A stretch of 64,000 nucleotides of DNA from Actinopolymorpha pittospori (GTDB lineage Bacteria > Actinomycetota > Actinomycetes > Propionibacteriales > Actinopolymorphaceae): NCBI RefSeq assembly GCF_014873875.1, contig NZ_JADBEM010000001.1:1302001-1366000 (forward strand), written 5' to 3'. The notes below the pieces were generated by a model. The model did not search any database, was not told the DNA's origin, and worked only from the letters and a program-made list of their open reading frames with translations. A program made the position numbers and the translations under genes. Each line of letters starts with the position of its first letter. Positions within the stretch are counted from its first letter, which is position 1. Positions 7,961 through 16,805 of the stretch are shown here, piece after piece.

Positions 7961-9970
7961 TCAGCCTTGTTCGATGAAGTACTGGCAGGGATTGGTCGGC
8001 GCGGGTTCGGGGAACGTCGCACCCGTGCTGGAGAACATCTCCTTGGGCACGTTGTGCACGTTGTTCTTGACGATGCCGTAACCCTTGGCGGGGTAGGCGA
8101 TCCCGATCGCCCAGAACGCGTCGACCGCCAGCGAGAGGATCTCCTTCATCAACTCGACCCGGCGTCCCCTCTCCGGCGTCTCCTTCAACGTGTTGTAGAG
8201 CTCCATCTGGCGCTGGGCGATCTCCGGTGGCTCCTCCCCGCCCGAACCGCCCGAGGTGTACCACTGCACCCAGCGAACCGCGTGTTCGTTGCCGGAGAAC
8301 GGGAAGTACCAGCGCGGGTCGGTCATCGCGCTGTGCCCACCGAACCCGGGCTGGATTCCGCAGTCGTGGACGCTGGAGTCCTTGCGTTCCTCGGCCAGGG
8401 ACCGGCTGATCGTGTTGGAACTGGCCGACACACCCACCGCCCGCCAGTACCGCACGATCAGCTCCGACACGTCGATCCACTCCGGACCCTCCTCGACCGT
8501 CACGTCGATACGGATGTCGATCCGCTTCCCGTCCGGACCGAGCCGCAACCCGCTCCCGTCGCGGGCGGTGTAGCCGGACCGGTCCAGGTGCTGGTTGGCC
8601 AGGTCGACGTCGTACTGCGTGTACTGCTTGGCCAGCTGCTCGTCGTAGAACTCCGAGTCCTTGCCCGGCGCGCCCTGCCAGGGTTCACCCTGACGCCGGT
8701 AGACGACGTTGATGATCTCCGCCCGGTTGATCGCGTGGGACAGGCCGATCCGGAACTCCTTGTTCTGGAAGACCTCCCGCTTGACCGGGTCGGTGTGGGT
8801 GAGGTTGAGCGCGAACATCGCGACGTTCATCGTGTCCGGGATCAGGTCGTAGAAGTCGTAGTCGCCGTCCTGGCGGCCGCGGCTCAGCACCGGCTTGTTC
8901 TGCAGGGTGTTGATGTGGCGACCGTGGATGTCGAGGTCACCGTTGACCGCGTTCAACAGCAACGCCTCGTTGTTGTTGACCCGGTTGAACACCACCTGGT
9001 CGATGTAGGGGAGCTGGTTGCCCTCGGTGTCGACCTTCCAGTAGTACGGGTTCCGCTCGCAGACGATCCGGCTGGCCGACCCCTCCGCCCCGGACTTCAC
9101 CTCCCAGGAGTGCAGCGTCGGAAGGTCGGGGTTGGTCGCATAGTCGGCCTTGTTGAGGAACAGCTGCACCCAGTCCTCGACTCCCTCCGCCTCCACCAAC
9201 GCGTCGAGACCGTCGGCGTTGTACTTCGGGTGGAACTTCCGCAGATAGTGCAGGGGCTTGGACACCGGCTCGTCGCCCCGCCCGGCCGCCATGAGTTCGG
9301 CGAACAGCCCGTGCGGGTGCTCGAACCTGAACGCGACCCGCCGCTCGTCGAGTTTGGCCACCACCACCGGCCTGCCCCGGGTCAGGAAGTTGGCGTCCTG
9401 CACCGGGGTCAGGTCGGCGTTGGTGAAGTAGTCGGAGTACCAGAACATCACGTCGTTGACGCCGAACGGCTCACCGTCGGACCACTTCATCCCCTCGCGC
9501 AGGGTGAAGACGTACTCGGTCGCGTCGTCGTTGACCTCGTAGGCCTCCGCGACGTTGGGCACGATCGCGTCGAAGGTCGGGTTGTGCCGCAGCAGCCCCT
9601 CCCAGTCGATGGTGCGCTGCATCCACGGCTCGTCCGCGCTGCCCACCAACGCCGTACGCCAGGTCCCCCCGTAACGGCCGACGCGTTCGACCGGCTTCAC
9701 CACCACCGGCTTCGCGGGCAGCCGGTCGGCGAGCGCCGGCAGGTCACCGGCCTTCACCTGCGCTGCGAGGGCGGGAGCCTCCTTCGTACGCGGCGCCGAC
9801 GTCGGCCCGGCGTCCCCCTCCTTGTCCGGGTCGGTGGCGAAGAAGCTGCACCCGCTGGTCGCCAGGGCCGCGCCGGTCACCCCGGCGGTCAGGAAACGCC
9901 TGCGCGTGAGCGGGAACGCGCGGGTCGAGCGGCTCGTGTCGTGCGGTGTCGCGTGGTCGCGGTGACCCAT
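7961..9970 (-). CDS. ABC transporter substrate-binding lipoprotein (SBP family 5)
   Basis: 669-aa extracytoplasmic solute-binding protein of the oligopeptide/nickel/oligosaccharide type. The N-terminus has a twin-arginine signal with lipobox: RRRFLTAGVTGAALATSGC, so it should be exported folded by Tat and lipidated on Cys. The SBP_bac_5 body follows, with the usual EVNDDATEYVFTLREGMKWS and DGEPFGVNDVMFWYSD segments near residues 150-185. The length exceeds a typical family member, as in the long sugar/oligosaccharide-binding subgroup. The ATG at 9970 has GGAAGGGA upstream. No permease or ATPase gene is adjacent, so it is an orphan in this window and its partner transporter must be elsewhere. 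Given the uronate genes 3 kb away a sugar ligand is conceivable, but that is inference. Confidence 0.88.
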   Translation of the reverse strand: MGHRDHATPHDTSRSTRAFPLTRRRFLTAGVTGAALATSGCSFFATDPDKEGDAGPTSAPRTKEAPALAAQVKAGDLPALADRLPAKPVVVKPVERVGRYGGTWRTALVGSADEPWMQRTIDWEGLLRHNPTFDAIVPNVAEAYEVNDDATEYVFTLREGMKWSDGEPFGVNDVMFWYSDYFTNADLTPVQDANFLTRGRPVVVAKLDERRVAFRFEHPHGLFAELMAAGRGDEPVSKPLHYLRKFHPKYNADGLDALVEAEGVEDWVQLFLNKADYATNPDLPTLHSWEVKSGAEGSASRIVCERNPYYWKVDTEGNQLPYIDQVVFNRVNNNEALLLNAVNGDLDIHGRHINTLQNKPVLSRGRQDGDYDFYDLIPDTMNVAMFALNLTHTDPVKREVFQNKEFRIGLSHAINRAEIINVVYRRQGEPWQGAPGKDSEFYDEQLAKQYTQYDVDLANQHLDRSGYTARDGSGLRLGPDGKRIDIRIDVTVEEGPEWIDVSELIVRYWRAVGVSASSNTISRSLAEERKDSSVHDCGIQPGFGGHSAMTDPRWYFPFSGNEHAVRWVQWYTSGGSGGEEPPEIAQRQMELYNTLKETPERGRRVELMKEILSLAVDAFWAIGIAYPAKGYGIVKNNVHNVPKEMFSSTGATFPEPAPTNPCQYFIEQG

Positions 9971-10049
9971 GGCGTGTCCCTTCCAGTACGCGCGCCACCG
10001 CGAAGATGGCGGCCGGATCGAGGAATCACCAACTGCCGTGACTCGGTTG

Positions 10050-10082
10050 ATGCGTGCCAGATGCGTGCCAGATCTGTGCCAC
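10050..10082. repeat. Three tandem 11-bp repeats upstream of the substrate-binding protein gene
   Basis: Two exact copies of ATGCGTGCCAG (10050-10060, 10061-10071) and a variant ATCTGTGCCAC (10072-10082). They lie about 80-110 bp upstream of the gene starting at 9970. One-helical-turn spacing suggests a regulator binding array, but no regulator is identified. Confidence 0.45.
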
Positions 10083-10215
10083 CTGATGCCTGACTCACAA
10101 TCTAGAAGAATGAAGGGCCCCGCACGCGGCCGATTCTGGCTACGAGCGCGGCGATCTATACTGCGGGTTCCCGGTGGGCCTGGTGGCCGACCTCACAGAT
10201 GGTTCCGGCGTACCG

Positions 10216-10980
10216 ATGAACGTCGTCGACATGAGCGATGCGCGGCGGACCGCGAGAAGCGGTCTCTCCATCCTGTCCCTGAAGTTCCAGGTGTTCGACG
10301 ATCGACCGGACTGGCCGGTGGTCCAGGTGCTGGTCGACGGCGAGGACCCGTTCGCCGAAGCCGCACCCGGTTGGCGCGGCTTCGACCCGGAGAAGATCCT
10401 CGGAACCCACTCACCGTTGCTGCCGGTTGACCCGGGAAGGCGTGTGGCGGTGTACCGGTGCTCGTGCGGGGAGGCCGGGTGCGGGGTCATCGCCCCGGTC
10501 ATCGTCCCGGCACCGGATCGCCGTCGCGTGTCATGGGTCGACTTCCGGGACTACGTGGGCATCTTCGACGGCCCGGTCGAGGAGTCGGTCCACGAGTACG
10601 AGGGCAAGCCCTGGGACCTGCCCGACCCGCACTTCGACCGGGAGCAGTACATCGCGGAGGTGCGGCGCGCCTGCGCCGACGACTCCTGGGAGACACCGCG
10701 GCGCAGGACGGCACGGCTGCTGTACGCACGACTGGATCCCAAGCGGCTCGTCCTGCCGCCCGACCTCAGGCTGGCCTGGGCCTCAACCGCGTGGAGCGAG
10801 GAGGGCATCACACTCATGTTCCAGCACGTGAGCCCCGCGCCCAGACTAGACGTTCGCCAACAGATGCTTCGACTCACCAGCGCACACGACGACCCCGACG
10901 ACGCGGCGCGGGACATGGCAGACCAGCTGCTCGCCACCTCCCCCCACGACTGGGTACGCACGTTCGGTTGGCAGGCCTGA
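10216..10980 (+). CDS. Conserved hypothetical protein
   Basis: 254-aa soluble protein that I cannot place in a named family. It begins MNVVDMSDARRTARSGLSIL and has a beta-rich N-terminal part (LKFQVFDDRPDWPVVQVLVD). A Cys-containing segment, YRCSCGEAGCGVIAPVI, with CxC and a further Cys could bind metal. A helical C-terminal half is rich in Arg, Asp and Trp. Codon use is ordinary for this genome. The start is the ATG at 10216; the open frame extends 14 codons upstream but has no better initiation signal. It is divergent from the substrate-binding protein gene, and no operon partner is present. Confidence 0.7.
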   Translation: MNVVDMSDARRTARSGLSILSLKFQVFDDRPDWPVVQVLVDGEDPFAEAAPGWRGFDPEKILGTHSPLLPVDPGRRVAVYRCSCGEAGCGVIAPVIVPAPDRRRVSWVDFRDYVGIFDGPVEESVHEYEGKPWDLPDPHFDREQYIAEVRRACADDSWETPRRRTARLLYARLDPKRLVLPPDLRLAWASTAWSEEGITLMFQHVSPAPRLDVRQQMLRLTSAHDDPDDAARDMADQLLATSPHDWVRTFGWQA

Positions 10981-11055
10981 ACCCGCTGGCCGACCGGACT
11001 TGGTGGTGCGGACCGGCAGGATGGTGGGCGGCGAAGGGTCGGACCGCGCCGGTGT

Positions 11056-11619
11056 TCACGAGGTCGAGGAGGGCCAGCGCTCTGACGCCCATGCCTTCCA
11101 GGTTGAGTATCCCGCCGGCGGTTGGTCGATCTGCGAGGACGTGAGTTCGTCGCGGTTGGGAACCTGGAACTGTCTTCTGAACGTGTCGAGGTCGTCGTCG
11201 CTCATCTCGAAGGTCGATCCCGGGGCGTCGGCGAACCGGACGCGAATGCGGCGACGCTGCTCGGCCTCGTCAACCGCCAGGTATACCAACTCACAGTTGG
11301 CACCCGCATCCGCGGCGAGAGCACGGAGGGCCGAGCGTTCGTCCTTGCCCCATACTCCGAAGTCCAAGATCACGTTCATCCCCAGGTGCAGGGCTCGGAT
11401 CGCCAGCCACACGAACCGGCCCTCGAGTACGTCTCGCTTGCCACCGGCCTCAGGCTCTCCGAAGATCGGGATCATCCACTCGTCGGGGGTCAGGCGCAAC
11501 GTCTGCCGCTCTACCTCGAGTTCGCGGGCCAGCACGGTCTTGCCCGCGCCGGGCAGCCCCACCATGACGTACATGGTGGGCCGCCGTGTCTGCACGTTGG
11601 CGACCAGATCGTCCAGCAT
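11056..11619 (-). CDS. P-loop kinase-like ATPase (AAA_33 type)
   Basis: 187-aa predicted kinase. Walker A motif VGLPGAGKT near residue 20 follows a short strand (MYVMVGL). A later hydrophobic strand with Asp, MNVILDFGVWGKDERSAL, is a candidate Walker B/lid region, and DEAEQRRRI is a likely lid helix. This is the pattern of small zeta-toxin/nucleotide-kinase-like AAA_33 proteins that phosphorylate small molecules. The ATG at 11619 is chosen because GGAGAAGACGG lies just upstream and it starts shortly before the Walker A; longer upstream frames have no coding character. No antitoxin-like gene accompanies it, so a toxin role is not supported. The substrate is unknown. Confidence 0.75.
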   Translation of the reverse strand: MLDDLVANVQTRRPTMYVMVGLPGAGKTVLARELEVERQTLRLTPDEWMIPIFGEPEAGGKRDVLEGRFVWLAIRALHLGMNVILDFGVWGKDERSALRALAADAGANCELVYLAVDEAEQRRRIRVRFADAPGSTFEMSDDDLDTFRRQFQVPNRDELTSSQIDQPPAGYSTWKAWASERWPSSTS

Positions 11620-11899
11620 CCGTCTTCTCCGCTCGCAGCGCGCGTCCGTTCCAGGTGAGCCAGGCGAGCTTAGCCGCAGGACGCCGCCGATCAGGATGGG
11701 CCGACGCGCCCGGCGGCAAGCATGTGGTGGCACACGACTGTCTGCATCAGCCGGCACAGGACCGAGGGATCCGCACCTGTGATCCGACAGCTGAGGTGCG
11801 ACACATGTCCGACACCTGATGTGACGCCTTGGCCTAGATCTCCGAGGGCTCTGTGGGGTCGAGGTGGCGGCTGGTCTTGGGCTGGGCTGGAGCCGTGGG

Positions 11900-12538
11900 T
11901 TACAAGTCCGCGAGCCAGTGATGTTCCGGGTGAGCACGGTCGAGTAGCTCGGCCAGGGTCTCGCGTTGAGCTGGGGTCATGTGTGGGACGGTTTCGTCGA
12001 AGTCTGCCTGGTCCTTTGGGCGGACGTGTTTGGCCTTGAACAGCAGGACCAGTTCGGGCGCGAGGTACGGGATGCCGTCCTGGGTTTGGTGGATGATGTC
12101 GCTGTAGGGAAGCCGGATTGTCTCATCGCGTCGGCAGATCCAGGTGTCGCCGTCGTGTGGTTCGCGGAACACGTCGAGCAGGTAGTTGTCGGTTGCCGGG
12201 TCGCGTAGCCAGGTCTGGTGTGTGGCCGCCAACACGTCCAGCGTGGCGTTCTCCCAGATTCGGCCGCTGCTGACCGCATCGAAGACATAGCCGAGGAAGC
12301 GGTCGCGGACCTCAGGGAAGCGTGCGGCGGGGATTGCAATCTCGATGTCGCCGTGCTCGCGTGTCTGCCTGCCGCGGAACAGATCCAGCGCCCATCCCGC
12401 GGCCACGAACCAGGGCGTGGCGATACCGGTCAGGTGATGTGCGACGTCGCTCGGGGTCCAACAGGATGACCACCTGGCGCCGAGGGCTTCGATCTCGGCG
12501 GGTGAGAGTTGGATGCCGCCGGGCAGCTGCTCGCTCAC
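11900..12538 (-). CDS. Nucleotidyltransferase-fold protein (ANT(2'')-like)
   Basis: 212-aa protein with the nucleotidyltransferase core motif AAGWALDLFRGRQTREHGDIEIAI at about residues 46-69: Gly-Trp-Ala-Leu-Asp followed by H-x-D-I-E, as in aminoglycoside 2''-adenylyltransferases and related proteins. The second acidic position is present in the DIEI segment. Homologues are often annotated simply as nucleotidyltransferase-domain proteins, and resistance activity should not be assumed. The start is a GTG at 12538; the stop is TAA at 11900. It is monocistronic, downstream of an intergenic stretch with no recognisable gene. Fold assignment is good; substrate unknown. Confidence 0.72.
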   Translation of the reverse strand: MSEQLPGGIQLSPAEIEALGARWSSCWTPSDVAHHLTGIATPWFVAAGWALDLFRGRQTREHGDIEIAIPAARFPEVRDRFLGYVFDAVSSGRIWENATLDVLAATHQTWLRDPATDNYLLDVFREPHDGDTWICRRDETIRLPYSDIIHQTQDGIPYLAPELVLLFKAKHVRPKDQADFDETVPHMTPAQRETLAELLDRAHPEHHWLADL

Positions 12539-12822
12539 CGTACGAGGCTATCAACGGGATCGAAGACGCTTTCGCGTGGTCGATCACGGACGCAGCGGGA
12601 CCGGCTTGCACGGACAAGTTGGGCGCCTGTGCACGTTCATCCGTACGCAGCTGTGCACGCTGATCAGTACGCCGGCACCACCAACCGATTTACCGCCACC
12701 ATCCCCGGAAGGCCCAGTTCCCGTTGGCGCGTCGTGGGACCACCACACGACGAACACCACGCCGTGTCGCGCGTCAACTGACGGACGCGTGTCGCACATC
12801 AGCCGACGGAGCACACGAGGAA

Positions 12823-13983
12823 TCACCAACTGGCGATGGTGTTCTCCTCTATGTAGTCGAGGTTGAGGTCCTCGCCCAGTCCCGGCAGCGTCGGCATGTG
12901 GACGAAACCCTCGGCGTCCAGGTCGTCGATGCGGGAGTTGAGGTGCGGCGGAACCTCGTCGTAGTCGTAGTGGGGGTGCAGCAGGCCACGCTCGTACCAG
13001 CGGCCGAAGATGGTCCCGCCGAGCACCGCGAGGTTCCCGGCGCCACCGCCGTGGATCTCACACTCCATGTTGAACGCCTCGGCCAGGTGGACCACCTTCA
13101 TGGTGGGCGTGATCCCACCGAGGTCGCCGACCCCGGCCCGGACGATGTCGCAGGCCCCGGCGACGATCCACTCCGCGCGGGCGTACCCCTTGCCCCATGC
13201 GGTCTCCGGGCCGATCACCGGGATGTCGAGCTGGTCGGCGAGCCACTTGTAGGACTGGACGGAGGCCTCCTCCATCGGCTCCTCGTACCAGTAGTAGCCG
13301 AGCTTCTCCAGCGACCGCCCCAGCGCCAGCGCCTCCAGGCGGGTGTACCAGTGGTTGGCGTCCAGCATCAGCGGGACGTCCGGCCCGACGGCCTCTCGCA
13401 CAGCGGCGCAGGCCTTGGCGTCCATGCCGGTATCGGGTGCGAAGGACACCGGCGGCATCCAGGTGTGCAGCTTGATCGCGCTGTAGCCGCGTTCGACGAG
13501 CTGGGCGGCGAACGCGCCGTAGTCCTCCGGTGTGGCGAGCCCGCCGGGGATCTCGTCGCCGCACATGGTGCTGGCGTAGGCCGGAACCTTCGTCCGCCCA
13601 CCGCCGAGCAGCTTCCACACCGGCATGCCGAGCCGGCGTCCCTCCAGGTCCCACAGCGCCATATCGACGGTGCCGAGCGCCCGGTCGGTGAACCCGCCGC
13701 CGGACCCGCGCTGGGTCTGCGCCATCGTCTGCCACAGCCGTTCCCGGCGGCTGGCGTCCTGCCCGAGGAGGTGGTTGCGAACGTGGCCGGCGAGGATCGG
13801 CTCCCGCAGCTGGTCGGCCGAGGTCAGGCTGTAGCCGGTCGCGCCGTCGCTGTCGGTGATTCGCAGCAGCGCCTGCCGTACCTCGTGCGCCTCGCCCGGG
13901 TGGGTGTGACCGTCGCTGTCCCTCGACGTCTTCGACACCGTACGGAACACGCTGACGGTCACACTCTCGATCACCGCGGTCAT
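12823..13983 (-). CDS. Enolase-superfamily sugar-acid dehydratase/cycloisomerase
   Basis: 386-aa mandelate racemase/muconate lactonizing enzyme family member. The capping N-terminal domain covers about residues 1-130. The TIM barrel then shows the acid/base Lys in SAIKLHTWMPP and the three metal ligands (Asp in LMLDANHWY, Glu in YYWYEEPME, Glu in IGPETAW). A later His lies in ECEIHGGGAGN. The ATG at 13983 has GGAGAAG 8 bases upstream; an ATG two codons earlier overlaps the preceding stop. It lies directly downstream of an uronate dehydrogenase gene on the same strand, so the likely substrate is an aldaric acid or aldarolactone made by that enzyme (galactarolactone cycloisomerase or glucarate/galactarate dehydratase). 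The exact reaction cannot be fixed from motifs. Confidence 0.85.
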   Translation of the reverse strand: MTAVIESVTVSVFRTVSKTSRDSDGHTHPGEAHEVRQALLRITDSDGATGYSLTSADQLREPILAGHVRNHLLGQDASRRERLWQTMAQTQRGSGGGFTDRALGTVDMALWDLEGRRLGMPVWKLLGGGRTKVPAYASTMCGDEIPGGLATPEDYGAFAAQLVERGYSAIKLHTWMPPVSFAPDTGMDAKACAAVREAVGPDVPLMLDANHWYTRLEALALGRSLEKLGYYWYEEPMEEASVQSYKWLADQLDIPVIGPETAWGKGYARAEWIVAGACDIVRAGVGDLGGITPTMKVVHLAEAFNMECEIHGGGAGNLAVLGGTIFGRWYERGLLHPHYDYDEVPPHLNSRIDDLDAEGFVHMPTLPGLGEDLNLDYIEENTIASW

Positions 13984-13988
13984 GGACA

Positions 13989-14771
13989 TCACTTCTCCTC
14001 GATCTGGTCGGCGAACGCCTCGCCGTCGTCTTCGGGATGGAAGCCAAGGGCCCTGGCGGCGTCGAGGGGCCAGGCCGGGGGACGCCGCCGGTTGTTCGAG
14101 ACACCCCAGACCACGACGAAGCCGGGGCCCGGGTGGCACAGCGACGCCTCGACCAGCCGGCCGGCGTCATCGGGTGAGAGCCAGGTGCCCAGGGAGCGAA
14201 CGTCGGTGGGGTGGTCCTTGCAGGTACCGATCCGCAGGCACACCACGTCCATGCCGTCCCGGTCGTGGTAGAGGCTGCCCAACGCCTCACCGAACACCTT
14301 GGTCACGCCGTAGAAGGAGTCCGGGCGGGGCAGCCCGGCCTGCCCGGTGATGACGCGTTCACCGAAGCCGGCGGCGTGGTTGCTGCTGGCGAACACCATC
14401 CGGCGGACCCCGCGCAGCCGGGCGGCCTCGAAGACGTTGGTGGTGCCGGTGATGTTGACGTGGGTGAGGTCGCTCGCCGGTGCCCTCGTCGACGCGATCC
14501 CGGCCAGGTGCACCACCGCGTCGACGCCCTCCATCGCCGCGTGGACGGCGGGGTAGTCCGTCACCGACGCGAGGACGTGTTCGACGCCGTCGGCGTCGTC
14601 TGTCTGCCGCTCCGGTGGGGTGACGTCGAGCAGCCGGAGGGTACGCCCGGGGCGCCGCAGCCGATCCCGCAGATAGCCGCCGATCCGCCCGGCGCCGCCG
14701 GTGATGAGGACGGTCTGGCGCTGTCCGGCCTCGGTTGGGGTGCCGGTCGCGCCGTGGGTCTGGTCAGGCAT
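13989..14771 (-). CDS. udh: Uronate dehydrogenase-like SDR
   Basis: 260-aa extended short-chain dehydrogenase. It has the Rossmann motif LITGGAGRIGGYL near residue 20, the catalytic Ser region VFASSNHAAGFG, the YxxxK motif in SFYGVTKVFGEAL, and the RIGTC segment typical of uronate dehydrogenases. These oxidise D-galacturonate or D-glucuronate to aldarolactone with NAD+. The ATG at 14771 begins MPDQTHGATG; upstream frames are non-coding. It forms an operon with the enolase-superfamily gene, whose start region nearly touches its stop, consistent with an oxidative uronate pathway. Divergent from the ECF41 regulon with about 317 bp between. The specific sugar is not proven. Confidence 0.82.
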   Translation of the reverse strand: MPDQTHGATGTPTEAGQRQTVLITGGAGRIGGYLRDRLRRPGRTLRLLDVTPPERQTDDADGVEHVLASVTDYPAVHAAMEGVDAVVHLAGIASTRAPASDLTHVNITGTTNVFEAARLRGVRRMVFASSNHAAGFGERVITGQAGLPRPDSFYGVTKVFGEALGSLYHDRDGMDVVCLRIGTCKDHPTDVRSLGTWLSPDDAGRLVEASLCHPGPGFVVVWGVSNNRRRPPAWPLDAARALGFHPEDDGEAFADQIEEK

Positions 14772-15026
14772 ACGGCGAACTGCTCCTGGTGGGGTCGGCG
14801 AGCCGCCGCGACACGGAGGCTGAGCAGCTCGGGGCATCAGTGGGTGCGACCGGGTGTGTCGCCTGGCAGTCGTCTCCGGATCGTAGGCAGCACGAAGCCT
14901 GGACCAGGAGGCGATCGTCCGGGTCAGGACGGCCCACTCAGGCCACCTACTCCCCGACGCGGCGGCTTCGACCGTGAGCACTCCGCGGGCCCGGCCCACG
15001 CCGGTGGAGTGATCTGCCTCACGCGC

Positions 15027-15053
15027 TGTCACAGCGCTCGACCACCCGGTGTC
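15027..15053 (+). promoter_or_regulatory. ECF41-type promoter for the DoxX gene
   Basis: TGTCACA at 15027-15033, 16 bases, then TGTC at 15050-15053. This has the form known for ECF41 sigma factors (TGTCACA, 16-base spacer, CGTC-like -10). The same arrangement recurs at 17744-17770. It lies about 36 bp upstream of the DoxX start. Confidence 0.8.
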
Positions 15054-15088
15054 TTGAGGCCGACCGCCTGGAAACCAAGGAGCACCTC

Positions 15089-15475
15089 ATGAACCTCGCA
15101 CTGTGGATCGTCGCCGGACTGCTCGCCGCCGTCGCCCTGGTCGGCGGCATCAGCAAGGCGTTCGTGCGCAAGGAGAAACTGGCCGGGACCCCCGGCGGGG
15201 AGTGGACCGAACACGCCAGCGTCGGCTTCGTCAGGACCCTCGGGGTCCTCGAACTCCTCGCCGCGGCCGGCCTGATCCTGCCCGCCGTGGTCGACATCGC
15301 ACCGGTCCTGGTGCCGGTGACCGCCGCCTGCTGGGTCGTACTGATGGTCGGCGCGATGCTCACCCACGTCCGCCACGGCGGTCTCAACAAGTTCGTGGCG
15401 CTGAACCTGACGTACCTCGCCCTCGCGGCGTTCCTCGCGTGGGGCCGCTTCGGCCCCCAGTCCTTCACCTCCTGA
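15089..15475 (+). CDS. DoxX family membrane protein
   Basis: 128-aa protein with four hydrophobic helices (about residues 3-22, 50-70, 74-92 and 100-120), the size and topology of DoxX-like proteins. It starts MNLALWIVAGLLAAVALVGG, and AAGLILPAVVDIAPVLVPV follows the second helix. The ATG has AAGGAG upstream. It is the first gene of the ECF41 regulon, directly behind an ECF41-type promoter, and is followed at 72 bp by a FAD oxidoreductase. ECF41 regulons typically include DoxX-like, oxidoreductase and carboxymuconolactone decarboxylase genes. Role probably in redox or oxidative-stress handling at the membrane, by association only. Confidence 0.88.
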   Translation: MNLALWIVAGLLAAVALVGGISKAFVRKEKLAGTPGGEWTEHASVGFVRTLGVLELLAAAGLILPAVVDIAPVLVPVTAACWVVLMVGAMLTHVRHGGLNKFVALNLTYLALAAFLAWGRFGPQSFTS

Positions 15476-15547
15476 CCGACGACACAACCGACCAACGACA
15501 GAGCTGACCGACGACAGAAACGAAGACGACGGGACGAAGGAGACACC

Positions 15548-16749
15548 ATGACCGGGAGCACCGAGGTGGTCGTGATCGGCGGCGGATACGCCGGTGTCAT
15601 GGCGGCCAATCGACTGACCCAGCGCGACGACGTGAACGTGACCCTGATCAACCCGCGGCCGACCTTCGTCGAGCGGATCCGCCTGCACCAACTGGTGGGC
15701 GGGTCCCACGACGCGGTCGTCGACTACCGGACGGTCCTGGCCGAGGACGTCGCGCTGGTGGTCGACACCGTGACCCGAATCGACCCGGCCGAGCGCGGCG
15801 TGACCCTGGCGAGCGGCAGCACGCTCGGCTACGACTACCTGATCTACGCGGTCGGCAGTGGCAGCGCCGACCCCCGCGTGCCCGGAGCGGCCGAGTTCGC
15901 CTACCCGATCGCCAGCCTGGAGGAGGCGCAGCGGTTGCGGCCCGTCCTCGACGCCGCTCCCGCCACGGCCGTGGTGACAGTGGTCGGAGCGGGTCCGACC
16001 GGTATCGAGACCGCCGCCGAACTGGCGGAGCTGGGCCGCGCCGTGACCCTCGTCTGCGGTGGGGTGCTCGGCCCGTACCTGCACCCTCGTCCTCGACGCT
16101 TCGTGGCCCAGCGGCTGGCCACGCTCGGGGTGACCGTGGTCGAGGGCCCCGGTTCGACGGTGACCGCTGTGACAGCCGACGCCGTGCGACTGCGCGACGG
16201 CCGCGAACTCCCGAGCACGGTGACCATCTGGACCGCCGGGTTCGGCGTGCCGGACCTGGCCGACCGCAGCGGGCTGAGCACCGACGCCCTGGGCCGCCTG
16301 CGCACCGACGAGACGTTGACGAGCGTGGACGACGTACGCGTCGTCGCCGCCGGGGACTCCGCGGCGCCATCCGACCTGCCGTTTCGGATGAGCTGCCAGG
16401 CCGCGGGCCCGCTGGGTGCGCACGCCGCCGACACGGTGCTGCACCGGATCGCGGGTGAACAACCCGCACCCATCGCGCTGGGGTTCCTCGGCCAGTGCAT
16501 CAGCCTGGGTCGCCGGGCCGGCATCTTCCAGTTCGCCCATCGCAATGACACCGCGACGCGGCTCTACCTCGGCGGCCGTCCGGGTGGCAAGCTCAAGGAG
16601 CTGGTGTGCTGGGGCACCGTGCAGCAGCTCGCTGCCGAGGCACGCAAACCGGATCGCTGCGCTGGGCCTGGGCCAGGGACAACAAGCGTCAGCAGGTGCT
16701 GCGGGCCAGGCGCGGCGAGGCGCCGGCCACCGCGGAACCGGCGGCCTAG
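15548..16749 (+). pseudogene. NAD(P)/FAD-dependent oxidoreductase, frameshifted near the C-terminus
   Basis: NDH-2-like flavoprotein. The FAD motif VVVIGGGYAGVMAANRL is at the N-terminus, a second dinucleotide motif TVVGAGPTGIETAAELAEL is near residue 145, and the FAD-closing ATG-like AAGDSAAPS is near residue 272. The reading frame is clean until EARKP at about 16650. There the family normally continues KPGS; here the frame turns into low-complexity text and runs on to 17422, across the next gene. Shifting frame at TCG 16654 restores SLRWAWARDNKRQQVLRARR and a stop at 16747-16749, 56 bp before the sigma gene. One missing G (CCGG instead of CCGGG) explains it. This may be a real mutation or a sequencing error; only about the last 30 residues are affected. 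Confidence 0.8.
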
Positions 16750-16805
16750 CCAGGCAAGACTGTCAGCGACCAGAGCCGGCCGCCATGAAGGAGAGGGACG
16801 AAGGC

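Noticed and set aside
7967..10093. Long open frame (708 codons) opposite the substrate-binding protein gene
   Set aside because: It is the shadow of a real Tat-lipoprotein gene on the other strand, with no domain, no ribosome binding site and only the Val/Arg/Asp-rich composition typical of antisense reading in GC-rich DNA.
11056..11619. Zeta-type toxin with antitoxin
   Set aside because: The P-loop kinase has no adjacent antitoxin-sized gene; it is more safely called a small kinase-like ATPase.
11900..12538. Aminoglycoside resistance gene
   Set aside because: Only the nucleotidyltransferase core motif is visible; substrate-specific residues cannot be judged, and many homologues are not resistance enzymes.
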